Shown in pieces: positions 1 to 10,053 of a stretch of 64,000 nt of DNA. The stretch's first letter is position 1; each line of letters opens with the position of its first letter. This DNA comes from Bradyrhizobium sp. LLZ17 (GTDB lineage: Bacteria > Pseudomonadota > Alphaproteobacteria > Rhizobiales > Xanthobacteraceae). The stretch is taken from the NCBI RefSeq assembly GCF_041200145.1, contig NZ_CP165734.1:4712001-4776000 (forward strand). Direction: 5' to 3'. Position numbers and translations under genes: made by a program. The notes beneath the pieces were generated by a model. The model did no database searches. It worked only from the letters and a program-made list of their open reading frames with translations, and was not told where the DNA came from.

Positions 1-1629
<1,629 letters not shown>

Positions 1630-1676
1630 AGCGCGCGGTTTAGCGGAGTGACGAGAGGATGAAAACCCTCGCAGCG

Positions 1677-1757
1677 GTCATTCCGGGATGGTCCGAAGGA
1701 CCAGACCCGGAATCTCGAGATTCCGGGTTCGATGCTTCGCATCGCCCCGGAATGACG
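1677..1757. repeat. Extragenic palindromic repeat, family A
   Basis: Begins GTCATTCCGGGATGG and ends CCCCGGAATGACGG, so the ends are mutually complementary and the whole unit can fold into a long hairpin. An internal GGTCCGAAGGACC forms a second small palindrome. A second copy with the same left arm lies at 3638-3737. It sits between two leftward genes and is not coding. REP-like elements of this kind are numerous in Bradyrhizobium-type genomes (general knowledge). Confidence 0.8.
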
Positions 1758-1764
1758 GTGCTGA

Positions 1765-2259
1765 CTACCGCACATCCGGCCGGGACTGCGACGGCAGCGG
1801 CGGAGGCGGCTGGCACGGGGGCAGCGGCTGGCGCCAGGCACCGGCGTTGCGGCCGGCGATCAGCCAGTAAACCACGCCGGCGACGATGCCCGCGCCGGTC
1901 ATGATCTCCAGGTGACGCCGCACGACGCCCTCGAATTGCAGTGTCTCGGAGTGAAAGGGAACGAGACCGAGATAACAGGCAAGCCCGACCAGGCCACCGC
2001 CGACGGCGTAGGCGAGCGCGCTGCGAATATAGAGCGCCTCGGTGACCGCAACGATCACCGCCGCCGGCACCAGCGCAAAACCGGAGACGAAGATGAAGCC
2101 GAACCCGAGCAGGATGTCGATCGTGCCCTGATCGACGGGACCCGCGCCAAGATCGGCGAATTCCGGAAACAGCAGCGCAAGCACGACGATCATGCCGCCG
2201 ACGAAACAGGCGGCGAGAAAGCCGATGAAGATGACGATGAGGCGGCCGATCAGGGACAT
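1765..2259 (-). CDS. Small four-helix membrane protein of unknown function
   Basis: 164 residues from the ATG at 2259 (MSLIGRLIVIFIGFLAACFV...). Four hydrophobic segments at about residues 3-28, 44-70, 72-98 and 119-137, followed by a Pro/Gln/Cys-rich cytoplasmic tail. No catalytic motif recognised. A longer in-frame start exists, but it translates the palindromic repeat at 2275-2388 and part of the rlmN 3' end in another frame, so it was rejected. Lies 155 bp downstream of rlmN on the same strand with a repeat in between, so co-transcription is possible but unproven. Confidence 0.75.
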   Translation of the reverse strand: MSLIGRLIVIFIGFLAACFVGGMIVVLALLFPEFADLGAGPVDQGTIDILLGFGFIFVSGFALVPAAVIVAVTEALYIRSALAYAVGGGLVGLACYLGLVPFHSETLQFEGVVRRHLEIMTGAGIVAGVVYWLIAGRNAGAWRQPLPPCQPPPPLPSQSRPDVR

Positions 2260-2274
2260 GACGGCACCCTCGCC

Positions 2275-2388
2275 GTCATTGCGAACCACCGGGTCCGCGC
2301 GAAGCGCGGCCGATGACAGGCTCCGCGAAGCAATCCAGTCTGCCTCTGCGGAAAGACTCTGGATTGCTTCGCTTCGCTCGCAATGACG
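2275..2388. repeat. Extragenic palindromic repeat, family B
   Basis: Left end GTCATTGCGAACC, right arm CTGGATTGCTTCGC followed by TTCGCTCGCAATGACG. The right arm is nearly identical to the right arms at 5415-5494 and 18282-18360. The left arm here is degenerate with an inserted segment (CCGGGTCCGCGCGAAGC). Located between the membrane protein gene and rlmN. Confidence 0.8.
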
Positions 2389-2414
2389 GGGAGGCGAGAG
2401 CGTTGACATGATCG

Positions 2415-3617
2415 CTAATCCGTCATCGCCATGGCGCGGAGCGCCTGGCGTTCTCTTGCGGAGAGCTTCTCGGTCTCCGACTTGAGCTGACCGCAGGCGG
2501 CGAGGATGTCGCGGCCGCGCGGGGTGCGTACCGGCGAGGAATAGCCGGCGTTGAAGATGTATTCGGAGAATTTTTCGATCTGGTCCCAGTCCGAACATTC
2601 ATAGGCCGTGCCGGGCCAGGGATTGAACGGGATCAAATTGATCTTGGCGTGGATGCCCTTGAGCAGCTTGACCAGCAGCTTCGCATCCTCGAGCGAATCG
2701 TTGACGCCCTTGAGCATCACATATTCGAAGGTGATGCGGCGCGCGTTCGACGCGCCGGGATAGTCGCGGCAAGCCTGCAACAATTCGGCGATCGGATATT
2801 TGCGGTTGAGCGGCACCAGTTCGTTGCGCAGCTCGTCACGCACCGCATGCAGCGAGATCGCGAGCATCACGCCGATCTCGTCGCCGGCGCGCACGATGTT
2901 CGGCACGACGCCGGAGGTCGACAGCGTAATGCGGCGGCGGGAAATGCCGATGCCTTCATTGTCGCCGACGATCAGCAGCGCATCGCGCACCGCCTCGAAA
3001 TTGTAGAGCGGCTCGCCCATGCCCATCATCACGATATTGGTGACCCGACGCGTGCCGTCCTCGCGATCGGCCCAGTCGTTCAGGCGATCGCGCGCCACCA
3101 TCACCTGTCCGACGATCTCGCCGGCGGTGAGATTGCGCACCAGGCGCTGGGTCCCGGTGTGGCAGAACGAGCAGTTCAAGGTGCAGCCGACCTGAGAGGA
3201 AACACACAATGTGCCGCGATCGTTCTCGGGAATGTAGACGCACTCGACTTCGTGCGCCTTTTCGACATTGTCGCCGCTCGGCAGCCGCAGCAGCCATTTG
3301 CGCGTGCCGTCATTGGATATCTGTTCGGCCACGACATCGGGCCGGTCGACGGTGAAATGCAAGGCGAGATCGGTGCGAATGCCCTTCGAGACCGAGGTCA
3401 TCTTGTCAAAATTCTGGGCCCCCCGGAAATACATCCAGTGCCACAACTGCTGCACGCGCATCTTGCGCTGGGCCGGAGCCACGCCGATCTCGCCGAGACG
3501 ATCGGCGAGCTCGTTGCGCGACAGTCCGATGAGCGACGGCTTTGCCGGCGGCACATAGACTTCGAGTGGAGTCTTCTCCACCAGTATTGCATTGCGCGGC
3601 TCGGTCGTCGGTTGCAT
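2415..3617 (-). CDS. rlmN: 23S rRNA A2503 / tRNA A37 C2-methyltransferase RlmN
   Basis: Radical-SAM dual-specificity methyltransferase that methylates C2 of A2503 in 23S rRNA and of A37 in some tRNAs. The 400-residue product carries the 4Fe-4S motif GCTLNCSFC with cysteines at 145, 149 and 152. The two further cysteines of the ping-pong mechanism are C138 ([10 protein letters not shown]) and C375 (DILAACGQ). GMGEPLYN (SAM contact) and the LSTSGV segment are also present. The start chosen is the ATG at 3617 ([10 protein letters not shown]); the frame stays open for 30 more codons upstream but those translate a palindromic repeat. Length and motifs are complete. Confidence 0.97.
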   Translation of the reverse strand: MQPTTEPRNAILVEKTPLEVYVPPAKPSLIGLSRNELADRLGEIGVAPAQRKMRVQQLWHWMYFRGAQNFDKMTSVSKGIRTDLALHFTVDRPDVVAEQISNDGTRKWLLRLPSGDNVEKAHEVECVYIPENDRGTLCVSSQVGCTLNCSFCHTGTQRLVRNLTAGEIVGQVMVARDRLNDWADREDGTRRVTNIVMMGMGEPLYNFEAVRDALLIVGDNEGIGISRRRITLSTSGVVPNIVRAGDEIGVMLAISLHAVRDELRNELVPLNRKYPIAELLQACRDYPGASNARRITFEYVMLKGVNDSLEDAKLLVKLLKGIHAKINLIPFNPWPGTAYECSDWDQIEKFSEYIFNAGYSSPVRTPRGRDILAACGQLKSETEKLSARERQALRAMAMTD

Positions 3618-3637
3618 TGAAAGGACCTGATTAGGTG

Positions 3638-3737
3638 GTCGTTCCGGGATGGTCCGAAGGACCAGACCCGGAACCTCGAGATTCTCAGGTGCGCAATTGC
3701 GCACCATAGTTCGCGCTTCGCGCGCCCCGGAATGACG
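3638..3737. repeat. Extragenic palindromic repeat, family A with inserted palindrome
   Basis: Left arm GTCGTTCCGGGATGGTCCG and right arm GCGCCCCGGAATGACGG match the unit at 1677-1757. The central loop differs and contains the perfect 16-bp palindrome GTGCGCAATTGCGCAC at 3689-3704, which also occurs inside a different repeat at 16939-16954. It lies in the rlmN 5' flank, so it may form a hairpin in the leader or end transcription arriving from the right. Confidence 0.8.
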
Positions 3738-3805
3738 GGAGAAAGTCTAGTACGCGCCCTATATAGCAACCAGACCTGTCGATTGCGACCTTATCGACCG
3801 CAGTC

Positions 3806-4432
3806 TTAACGGCGACAATCCTGCGCGATCCGGTCCAGCGCCTGGGCGAGCCCCTTCAGCGAGAAGGTGTCGGTCGTCTCCGTTCCCTTGGCCGAGACCC
3901 CTTTGACCACGAGATCGGCGGATTTGCGCATGGCTTCGACCATCCGCTCCTCCTCGGCCGCGTTCTTGATCCAGAGACCGTCGCCCTGCGTGTACATCGC
4001 GAACGAGGCGCCGCCGACCTCGACCGAGGATTCCGAGCCCGGCTTCAGCGCGTAGCCGATCATCACCGAGACCTCGTTGGTGACCTTCTCGGCCGGCCGG
4101 GTCGAGACGAAGGCATAGGCCGGGTCACGCGGCCTGTTCGGCGGATTGGTCTTGGACGACGAGGGCTTGGCCAGCGCGAAGCAGACCTTCTTGCCGTTGG
4201 GCGTCGCCGCATAGGCGCCCCAGGTGCCGAACTGGCCGATCAGCGTCGGCTCTGCGCCGCCGGCAACTGTCGCGGGCACAGCGGCCGGTTTGCTCTCAGG
4301 CTTGGCAGCGGTTTTGGCGGCCGGCTTCGGTGTCGCCTTTGGCGCCGGTTGCGGCGTCTGCGCCCGCGCGGGATTGGCGATCCCGCACGTCATCATGCCG
4401 ATCATCAAAGTTAAAGATAGCACCCGCCACAT
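3806..4432 (-). CDS. Invasion-associated locus B (IalB) family periplasmic protein
   Basis: 208 residues. Signal peptide at residues 1-24 (MWRVLSLTLMIGMMTCGIANPARA with AxA cleavage), then an Ala/Pro/Lys-rich linker to about residue 60, then a compact domain starting IGQFGTWGAYAA and ending LDRIAQDCRR with a two-cysteine pattern (KKVCFA and DCRR) typical of the IalB family. IalB was named in Bartonella for erythrocyte invasion, but the family is common in free-living Rhizobiales, where its role is unclear, so no virulence function should be read into it. Single gene; a 116-bp gap separates it from the SDR remnant upstream. Confidence 0.85.
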   Translation of the reverse strand: MWRVLSLTLMIGMMTCGIANPARAQTPQPAPKATPKPAAKTAAKPESKPAAVPATVAGGAEPTLIGQFGTWGAYAATPNGKKVCFALAKPSSSKTNPPNRPRDPAYAFVSTRPAEKVTNEVSVMIGYALKPGSESSVEVGGASFAMYTQGDGLWIKNAAEEERMVEAMRKSADLVVKGVSAKGTETTDTFSLKGLAQALDRIAQDCRR

Positions 4433-4548
4433 GCTGGAGTGGTTCCCTCAATATTGTGACTGGAAGATGGCCCGGCCGCGCTTTGTCCGGAGGTCAGGGA
4501 TAGCCGGGAAAGTCCAATTTGGGAAGGCAGTTAGCAGGAGCGCAGCGG

Positions 4549-5386
4549 CTAGCCTCGGGACCGCGCGGCGCGCTGCTCGGCCCATTGCGCCTCGGTCCAG
4601 TGCAACAGGTCCTCGGCGCCGGAACTGCGCAAATGCGCGCCGCCGTCGATCACCACCATCTCGCCATTGATGTAGCCGGCGCGGTCCGAAACCAGGAAAC
4701 TGGCGAGATCGGCAAGCTCGCCGTGCTCGCCGGTGCGGCCAAGTGGATTGCGCGCGGTCCAACTTTCATCGCGGCCCTCGGGACGCAACTGCCCGGATGC
4801 GCGCGGTCGGGAACGGACCCGGCGCGATCGCCACGGTGCGGATGCCCTTCGGCCCCCATTCCACCGCGAGGCTTTTGGTCATGGCCAGCACCGCCGACTT
4901 CGCCATGGCGGACGGAACGGTGAAGGCGCGGCCGGTGATGGTCGAGGTCGAAAGGATCGAGAGCACGACGCCGCCATGCTTGCCCTCGATCCAGCGCCGG
5001 CCGGCGGCGAGCGTGCAATACATCGCGCCATGCAGCGTCGGCGCCAGAATCGCATCGGCGGCGCGGAACGATAGGTGCTCGCTCTGCGCCATGAAGGTGG
5101 CGGCAGCGTTGTTGACGAGGATATCGAGCGGCGCCCCGCGCCAGATCGCATCCATCATGCCGTCGACTGCGGCTCCGTCGCGGACATCGCAGGCGAATGT
5201 GGTGACCGTGCCGCCGGTCTGCGCGCGCATCTCCGTGGCCGTCGTCTCCAGCCGGTCGAGCTTGCGGCCGCAGATGATGAGCTCAGCACCCAGCGACAGG
5301 AAGCGGCGCCCCATCGCGGCGCCGAGACCGGAGCCGCCGCCGGTGACGAGAATGCGCTTGCTCTTGAGCAGACCTGTTTCAAACAT
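4549..5386 (-). pseudogene. SDR-family oxidoreductase split by a single-base frameshift
   Basis: Short-chain dehydrogenase of the peroxisomal 2,4-dienoyl-CoA reductase-like branch. The first part runs from the ATG at 5386 (MFETGLLKSKRILVTGGGSG, with a GGAGG ribosome site 8 bp upstream) through the Rossmann motif TGGGSGLG, NNAAATF and the S..STST region to APGPFPTA. It then shifts: in this frame it ends at a TGA near 4766, while the C-terminal part (LRPEGRDES ... GYINGEMVVIDGGAHL ... ARSRG) continues in another frame to the TAG at 4549. Dropping one base at about 4801 joins the halves into a normal protein of about 278 residues. The break is either a real mutation or a sequencing error. A longer upstream start in frame only translates the repeat at 5415-5494. 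Confidence 0.85.
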
Positions 5387-5414
5387 CGTTTGAATCCTCC
5401 CTTTTTCTTCTTCC

Positions 5415-5494
5415 GTCATTGCGAGCGCAGCGAAGCAATCCAGAGTCCGTGCCGCGGAAATAGTCTGGATTTGCTTCGCTTCGCTCGCAATGAC
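5415..5494. repeat. Extragenic palindromic repeat, family B
   Basis: GTCATTGCGAGCGCAGCGAA at the left and TTCGCTTCGCTCGCAATGACG at the right form near-perfect complementary arms around a loop of about 25 bases. It lies between the divergent SDR and quinone reductase genes. Other copies at 2275-2388, 18282-18360 and 28732-28797. Confidence 0.88.
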
Positions 5495-5604
5495 GAGGAT
5501 AGGGCCGAATGCAATTTCGGACAAAGAAAGCGGATTGTCGCCCGTCGTTAAATCCGGCAGAAACAGCCAACTATAATTCTGCCTCGAAACGCTCAGGTGC
5601 CGCC

Positions 5605-6579
5605 ATGAAAGCCATCCTCTGCTCGCAATATTGCCAGCCCGACGATCTCGTGCTCGCGGAGGTACCGGATCCGGTGGCGGGTCCCGGCGAAGCCGTGATC
5701 GCGATCAAGGCCGCGGCGCTGAACTTCTTCGACATCCTGATGATTCAGGGCAAGTACCAGGTCAAGCCGCCGTTCCCGTTCTCGCCGGCGGCCGAAGTTG
5801 CCGGCGTGATCGAGAGCGTCGGCGCGGGCGTCACTGATGTGAAGGTCGGCGATCGCGTGGTCGCCTCCTGCGGCCATAACGGCGCGCGCGAAAAGATCGC
5901 CTTGCCGGCGGCATCGATCGTCAAGATTCCCGACAATCTCGATTACGACCGCGCGGCGGGCATCATCATCATCTACGGCACCGCGCTGCATGCGCTGGAA
6001 GACCGCGCGAGCCCGAAGCCGGGCGAGACGCTCGCTGTCCTGGGCGCGGCCGGCGGCACAGGCCTGGCGGCCTGCGAACTCGGCAAGCTGATGGGCTTGA
6101 AGGTGATCGCCTGCGCCTCGTCGGACGAGAAGCTCGAATTCGCCAAAGCGCATGGTGCCGAGCTGACGCTGAACTACGCCAAGGAAGACCTGAAGGAAGG
6201 CTTGCGAAAACTCACCGGCGGCAAGGGCGTCGATATCATCTTCGATCCGGTCGGTGGTACGTATGCCGAGCAGGCGTTGCGTTCGATCGCCTGGGAAGGC
6301 CGCTTCCTCGTGATCGGCTTTGCCGCCGGCGACATTCCGAAGATGCCGCTGAACCTCGCCTTGCTGAAGGGCTGCGACATCCGCGGCGTGTTCTGGGGGG
6401 CCTGGACAAGGCTCAACCCGGCCAAGAACCGCGCCAATCTCGAGAAGCTCGTGAGGTGGACGGCGGAAGGAAAAATCTCCTCGCATGTCGACCGCACCTT
6501 CCCGTTGGCGCAGACTGCCGACGCCCTGAAGGTGCTCGCAGGACGTCAGGCCATGGGCAAGGTGATCCTGCATCCGTGA
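5605..6579 (+). CDS. NADPH:quinone oxidoreductase (zinc-free MDR family)
   Basis: 324 residues from ATG at 5605. GroES-like N-terminal domain (residues 1-120, with the family-typical AALNFFDILMIQGKY) and a Rossmann domain with LGAAGGTG at 146-153. The Cys/His zinc ligands of true alcohol dehydrogenases are missing, as expected for the quinone reductase branch. C-terminal IGFAAGDIPKMPLNLALLKG and RQAMGKVILHP are typical. It would reduce quinones or enones with NADPH in the cytosol; substrate unknown. Upstream in-frame ATG at 5509 lies in the repeat-flanking region and gives a non-homologous extension. Transcribed divergently from the SDR remnant. Confidence 0.92.
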   Translation: MKAILCSQYCQPDDLVLAEVPDPVAGPGEAVIAIKAAALNFFDILMIQGKYQVKPPFPFSPAAEVAGVIESVGAGVTDVKVGDRVVASCGHNGAREKIALPAASIVKIPDNLDYDRAAGIIIIYGTALHALEDRASPKPGETLAVLGAAGGTGLAACELGKLMGLKVIACASSDEKLEFAKAHGAELTLNYAKEDLKEGLRKLTGGKGVDIIFDPVGGTYAEQALRSIAWEGRFLVIGFAAGDIPKMPLNLALLKGCDIRGVFWGAWTRLNPAKNRANLEKLVRWTAEGKISSHVDRTFPLAQTADALKVLAGRQAMGKVILHP

Positions 6580-6631
6580 GCTGACGCGGCGTGGCGTGTG
6601 TCGCTACAGCCGCTCGCCACAAGCTCAAACT

Positions 6632-6732
6632 GTCATTGCCCGGCTTGACCGGGCGATCCAGTACTCCGTGACGTCAGTGATTGAATCGAGAAGCCGCGGC
6701 GTACTGGATTCCCCGCTTTCGCGCGGAATGAC
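6632..6732. repeat. Extragenic palindromic repeat, family C
   Basis: GTCATTGCCCGGCTTGACCGG at the left; right end GCGCGGAATGAC. The core from GACGTCAGTGATTGAATCG through GCGTACTGGATTCCCC is almost identical to the copy at 9008-9107, about 2.4 kb away. GATCCAGTAC and GTACTGGATT form the central stem. Confidence 0.85.
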
Positions 6733-6989
6733 AGCAAGCGCGGGACAAGCATTGTCCACGCTGCCACCCGGTAGATCGCCATCAACCATTGCCGCCAAGA
6801 TTGCGGTGGATTCCTCCACGTCGCCCCAATCAAACCCAAATATCTCCCGATTCGCGCAAGCCGCTGACGCTTTTTGGGCTGATTCAGACAGCGATTTACC
6901 CGTTCCAGTTTGCGGGGCATTTCTGGACAACAACAAAAAGACTGAAGCCGGGATGCCCCAGCGTTGCGTTACTAACGGGGAGCATCACC

Positions 6990-7814
6990 ATGGAGACGGC
7001 GTACCGCCCGTCCAGGGAATCGAGGTCGTTCGATTCCGATCAAGCTGCATCACATCCGGCCGTCGCGTCCTATATCCGTGCGCGCGCCGCACGGGTCGAA
7101 CTGTCACCGGACGATCCAATTCCACTGTTCCTGTCCGATCCGCTCGGTGCGCCGGACCCAAGCGAATATACGGCGCGGGCGTTGAGTCCCGGGTCGAGAA
7201 TTGTCCCGCGTGTTCTCGCGGCCATACTGGTCGCATCCACGCTCGCAGTTCTGGCTGCGCTGTTTCAACCCAGTCTCGGGAGCCTGTTCGCCGCCGATGC
7301 CACCAGTCCGAGGCGTACTGAACTGGACCAGGCCATGGCGTCCGCCAACGGGCCGGACACGCCGCAGACGCGCCAGGACCCGGCGCGCGTGAGCAACACG
7401 ACGCTGGCGAGCGCTGACGCGCAGGATCTCCCTGCACCAACGCCGAGCCGCGAAGCGATTGCGTCTGCCTATCAGACCGCGCTGCAAGCCCGGGCGCCCG
7501 CGCCAATCACTGCACAGCCTCCGCCTGCCAAGACGCTCGATGCCGACACGCTGGCCGGCCTGATGGCGCGCGCGAACGGTCTGTTGGCGGTCGGCGACAT
7601 TGCCGCCGCCCGCCTGCTGCTCGAACGCGCCGCCAATGCACAGGATCCAACGGCAGCATTTCTGCTGGGGCAGACCTATGACCCGGCCGTATTGGGCACC
7701 AGCGACGCCAGGCGCATCGCTGCCGACGCGACCGCCGCGCGCGACTGGTACCAAAAGGCCGCAGGTCTCGGATCGGCGGAGGCGCGGCAACGCCTCGCCC
7801 AGATTCAGAACTAG
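6990..7814 (+). CDS. Membrane-anchored TPR/Sel1-like repeat protein
   Basis: 274 residues from the ATG at 6990, preceded by GGGGAG at a good distance; a longer frame from 6789 lacks such a site. One hydrophobic segment (PRVLAAILVASTLAVLAAL, about residues 71-91) separates a polar cytoplasmic N-terminus from a periplasmic, Ala/Pro/Gln-rich linker. The C-terminal 100 residues carry helical repeats of Sel1/TPR type (LMARANGLLAVGDIAAARLL, AAFLLGQTYDP, WYQKAAGLGSAEARQRLA). Ends 18 bp before the TAXI gene, so the two are probably co-transcribed. Function unknown; repeats of this kind usually mediate protein contacts. Confidence 0.8.
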   Translation: METAYRPSRESRSFDSDQAASHPAVASYIRARAARVELSPDDPIPLFLSDPLGAPDPSEYTARALSPGSRIVPRVLAAILVASTLAVLAALFQPSLGSLFAADATSPRRTELDQAMASANGPDTPQTRQDPARVSNTTLASADAQDLPAPTPSREAIASAYQTALQARAPAPITAQPPPAKTLDADTLAGLMARANGLLAVGDIAAARLLLERAANAQDPTAAFLLGQTYDPAVLGTSDARRIAADATAARDWYQKAAGLGSAEARQRLAQIQN

Positions 7815-7832
7815 AACTCATTAGGGGATATC

Positions 7833-8942
7833 ATGCGTAACGCTTTGAGAATGGCGCTTGCCGCCATCATGACGATCTGTGCCTTCGCGGCACGCGCCGA
7901 GCAGACCGAATATGATCCGGCCAAGGTCTCGGACAGCCTGAAAGCCATCTTCCAGTTCGGCTCGACCTCGACCAAGCAGTCGCTGAACGCCAACACGGTG
8001 ACCTTGATCACCGGCACGATCGGCGGCACCTATGTGCAATTCGGCGCCGACCTCGCTTCGGTGCTCGACGACGGCAACAGGCTTCGCATGCTGCCAATCG
8101 TCGGTCGAGGCTCGGTGCAGAGCGTTGCCGACATCCTGTTCCTGCAAGGCGTCGTTCTCGGAATCGTGCGCGCGGATACGCTCGACTATCTGGAACGCAA
8201 AGGCTTTGCCAAGGACATCAAGAAGCAGTTCACCTATGTGACCAAGCTCTACAACGAAGAGATGCAGGTGATCGCGCCAAAATCGGTCGCGACGCTCAAG
8301 GATCTGGAAGGCAAAACCGTAAGCGTCGACCTGCCGAACGGCGGCACTTTCGTCACCGCACTCACCGTGTTCGAGCGGCTCGGGATCAAGGCGAAATTCG
8401 TCTATGTCGAGCAACGCATTGCGCTGGAGAAACTCAAGGCCGGCGAGATCGACGCCGTCATCGTGGTCGGCGGCAAACCGTACAAGTCCGTTTCGAACTT
8501 CGGCAATGACGGCCGCTTCCACCTCGCAACCGTGGATTATGCGAAGCCGCTCCAGAGCGACTATCTGCCGGCAACGCTGACCGCCAAGGATTATCCGAAC
8601 CTCATCAAGGAGGGCGAGAGCGTGGACACTATCGCGGTGCCGGCGGTGCTCGCTGCCTACAACTGGGCGCCTAAAACCGAGCGCTACCGCAAGCTTGAAT
8701 TGTTCGTGGACGCGTTCTTCACGAAATTCCCGACGCTGCAGAACCCGCCTTTCCATCCCAAGTGGAAGGAGGTCTCGCTCGCGGCGCCTTTGGCAGGTTG
8801 GAACAGATTGCCGGTGGCACAGCAATGGCTCGAGCGGCACGATGTCGAACCGGTGACGCGGCAGCGCTTCGAGGCGTTCCTGAAGCAAAGCCCCGCAGCG
8901 GCGAAATTGTCCGACACGGACAAGGAAACGCTGTTCAAATAG
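7833..8942 (+). CDS. TAXI-family solute-binding protein, probably truncated by an in-frame TAG
   Basis: 369 residues with signal peptide (cleavage near AARA, residue 22) and the TAXI signature LITGTIGGTYVQFGADLASVL followed by GRGSVQSVADI and the SVDLPNGGTFVTA segment. TAXI proteins bind carboxylic acids for TRAP transporters, but no TRAP membrane genes are adjacent. Ribosome site AGGGGAT lies 5 bp before the ATG. After the TAG at 8940-8942 the same frame stays open for 14 codons (FQAWDAEKVRAQKK) to a second TAG at 8985-8987; the amphipathic extension continues the preceding helix, so the original C-terminus was probably there. The loss of 15 residues at the end may be tolerated. Confidence 0.88.
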   Translation: MRNALRMALAAIMTICAFAARAEQTEYDPAKVSDSLKAIFQFGSTSTKQSLNANTVTLITGTIGGTYVQFGADLASVLDDGNRLRMLPIVGRGSVQSVADILFLQGVVLGIVRADTLDYLERKGFAKDIKKQFTYVTKLYNEEMQVIAPKSVATLKDLEGKTVSVDLPNGGTFVTALTVFERLGIKAKFVYVEQRIALEKLKAGEIDAVIVVGGKPYKSVSNFGNDGRFHLATVDYAKPLQSDYLPATLTAKDYPNLIKEGESVDTIAVPAVLAAYNWAPKTERYRKLELFVDAFFTKFPTLQNPPFHPKWKEVSLAAPLAGWNRLPVAQQWLERHDVEPVTRQRFEAFLKQSPAAAKLSDTDKETLFK

Positions 8943-9007
8943 TTCCAGGCCTGGGACGCGGAGAAGGTTCGGGCGCAGAAGAAATAGCTGCCGGTCACGC
9001 GCTCGAT

Positions 9008-9107
9008 GTCATCGTCCGGCTTGACCGGGCGATCCAGTACGCCTGACGTCAGTGATTGAATCGAGAAGCCGCGGCGTACTGGATTCCCCGCCTTCGCGGG
9101 GAATGAC
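9008..9107. repeat. Extragenic palindromic repeat, family C
   Basis: GTCATCGTCCGGCTTGACC ... CGGGGAATGAC. Shares GACGTCAGTGATTGAATCG and the following GAGAAGCCGCGGCGTACTGG with the copy at 6632-6732. It follows the TAXI gene at 20 bp and could terminate that transcript. Confidence 0.85.
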
Positions 9108-9127
9108 GACGGAACGCGTAGCGAATG

Positions 9128-9513
9128 CTACTGCACTTCCACTTCCGCCTCATCCACCCCGCGCTTCAGCGCTGCACGCGCGGCGTCGCGATGCTCCGTC
9201 GTGATGTGGCTGGCGACCATGCGAAGGGCAGTGGCGAGCACCGCGGCGTCATCGGTGAAGCCGAGGATCGGCATCATGTCCGGGATGAAGTCGAACGGCA
9301 GGATGAAATAGGCGATCGCGCCCAGCAGCGAGGCCTGGACATGGCGCGGCGTCTGCCTGTCGAAGGCGCAGTAATAGGCGGCGAGCAGGTCTTCCGCGAA
9401 CGGCAGATGCGCGGCGACACGCTTCAGCTTGCGCCAGAAGCGGCGGCGCAGGCCTCACGATCCTCGGCGAGCCGATCAGCCGGCTCGAAGCCGACACTGT
9501 GCTCGGCGGCCAT
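9128..9513 (-). pseudogene. DUF1232 (YkvA-like) membrane protein gene with frameshift
   Basis: From the ATG at 9513 the frame gives MAAEHSVGFEPADRLAEDRE and then runs out at a TGA near 9425. A second frame takes over at about 9455 (LRRRFWRKLKRVAAHLPFAE) and runs to the TAG at 9128, including the DUF1232 hallmark ILPFDFIPDMMPILGFTDDA. The two halves are in different frames, and the downstream one has a TGA immediately before the junction, so no intact gene can be read. One missing or extra base around 9450-9460 explains it. Joined length is about 128 residues, normal for the family. DUF1232 proteins are small and of unknown function. Lies 86 bp downstream of the carbinolamine dehydratase gene on the same strand. 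Confidence 0.85.
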
Positions 9514-9599
9514 CTCCAAAACTCCGTTCAGCCGGAGCGGCGGATCGCCGCACACCATGCTGAGCACAAGATGGGGATGCAGTCCGCCCCTGCAAGACG

Positions 9600-9902
9600 T
9601 CAGCCTGCTGTCAGCTTGGCCATGGCGTTCATCGCCTTGGCAAGCTCGATATCGAGCGAGGTGAGCCCGCCCGCATCATGGGTCGAGAGAACCACCTCCA
9701 CCGTCTTGTAGACATTGCGCCATTCGGGGTGATGATCCATCTTTTCGGCCACCAGCGCCGCGCGGGTCATGAAGCCAAAGGCCTCGTTGAAATCCTTGAA
9801 GACGAAGGTCTTCCCGATCGCCTCCCGTCCCGGAAGCTCGGTCCAGCCCGGGATGCCGCCCAGCGCCTGCTTGCGTGCCTCTGCCGATAGCCGCTCTGCC
9901 AT
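9600..9902 (-). CDS. phhB: 4a-hydroxytetrahydrobiopterin (pterin-4a-carbinolamine) dehydratase
   Basis: 100 residues, full length for the PCD/DCoH family. It dehydrates pterin-4a-carbinolamine to regenerate the cofactor of phenylalanine hydroxylase, or may act in other pterin or molybdopterin metabolism. The catalytic signature is clear: DHHPEW at 56-61 and THDAGGLT at 74-81. No phenylalanine hydroxylase gene is nearby. Followed by the DUF1232 remnant in the same direction. Confidence 0.93.
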   Translation of the reverse strand: MAERLSAEARKQALGGIPGWTELPGREAIGKTFVFKDFNEAFGFMTRAALVAEKMDHHPEWRNVYKTVEVVLSTHDAGGLTSLDIELAKAMNAMAKLTAG

Positions 9903-10053
9903 GATCGCCTCCGTCCTTCAGGGGAACTTTACCCTAACACCGTGCTGGCGCCCCGGTTCATACCGGATTTGGTCGATCCGCTAACCATGACGGAGATGTA
10001 ACCCCGCCGGACAAGAAATTTGCTACACTTCCCGGCGTAAATCGCCGGCCAAG

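Noticed and set aside
2260..2598. Longer N-terminus for the four-helix membrane protein
   Set aside because: It translates the family B palindromic repeat and the antisense end of rlmN.
3618..3707. 30-codon N-terminal extension of RlmN
   Set aside because: Its codons lie in a palindromic repeat; the ATG at 3617 fits family length.
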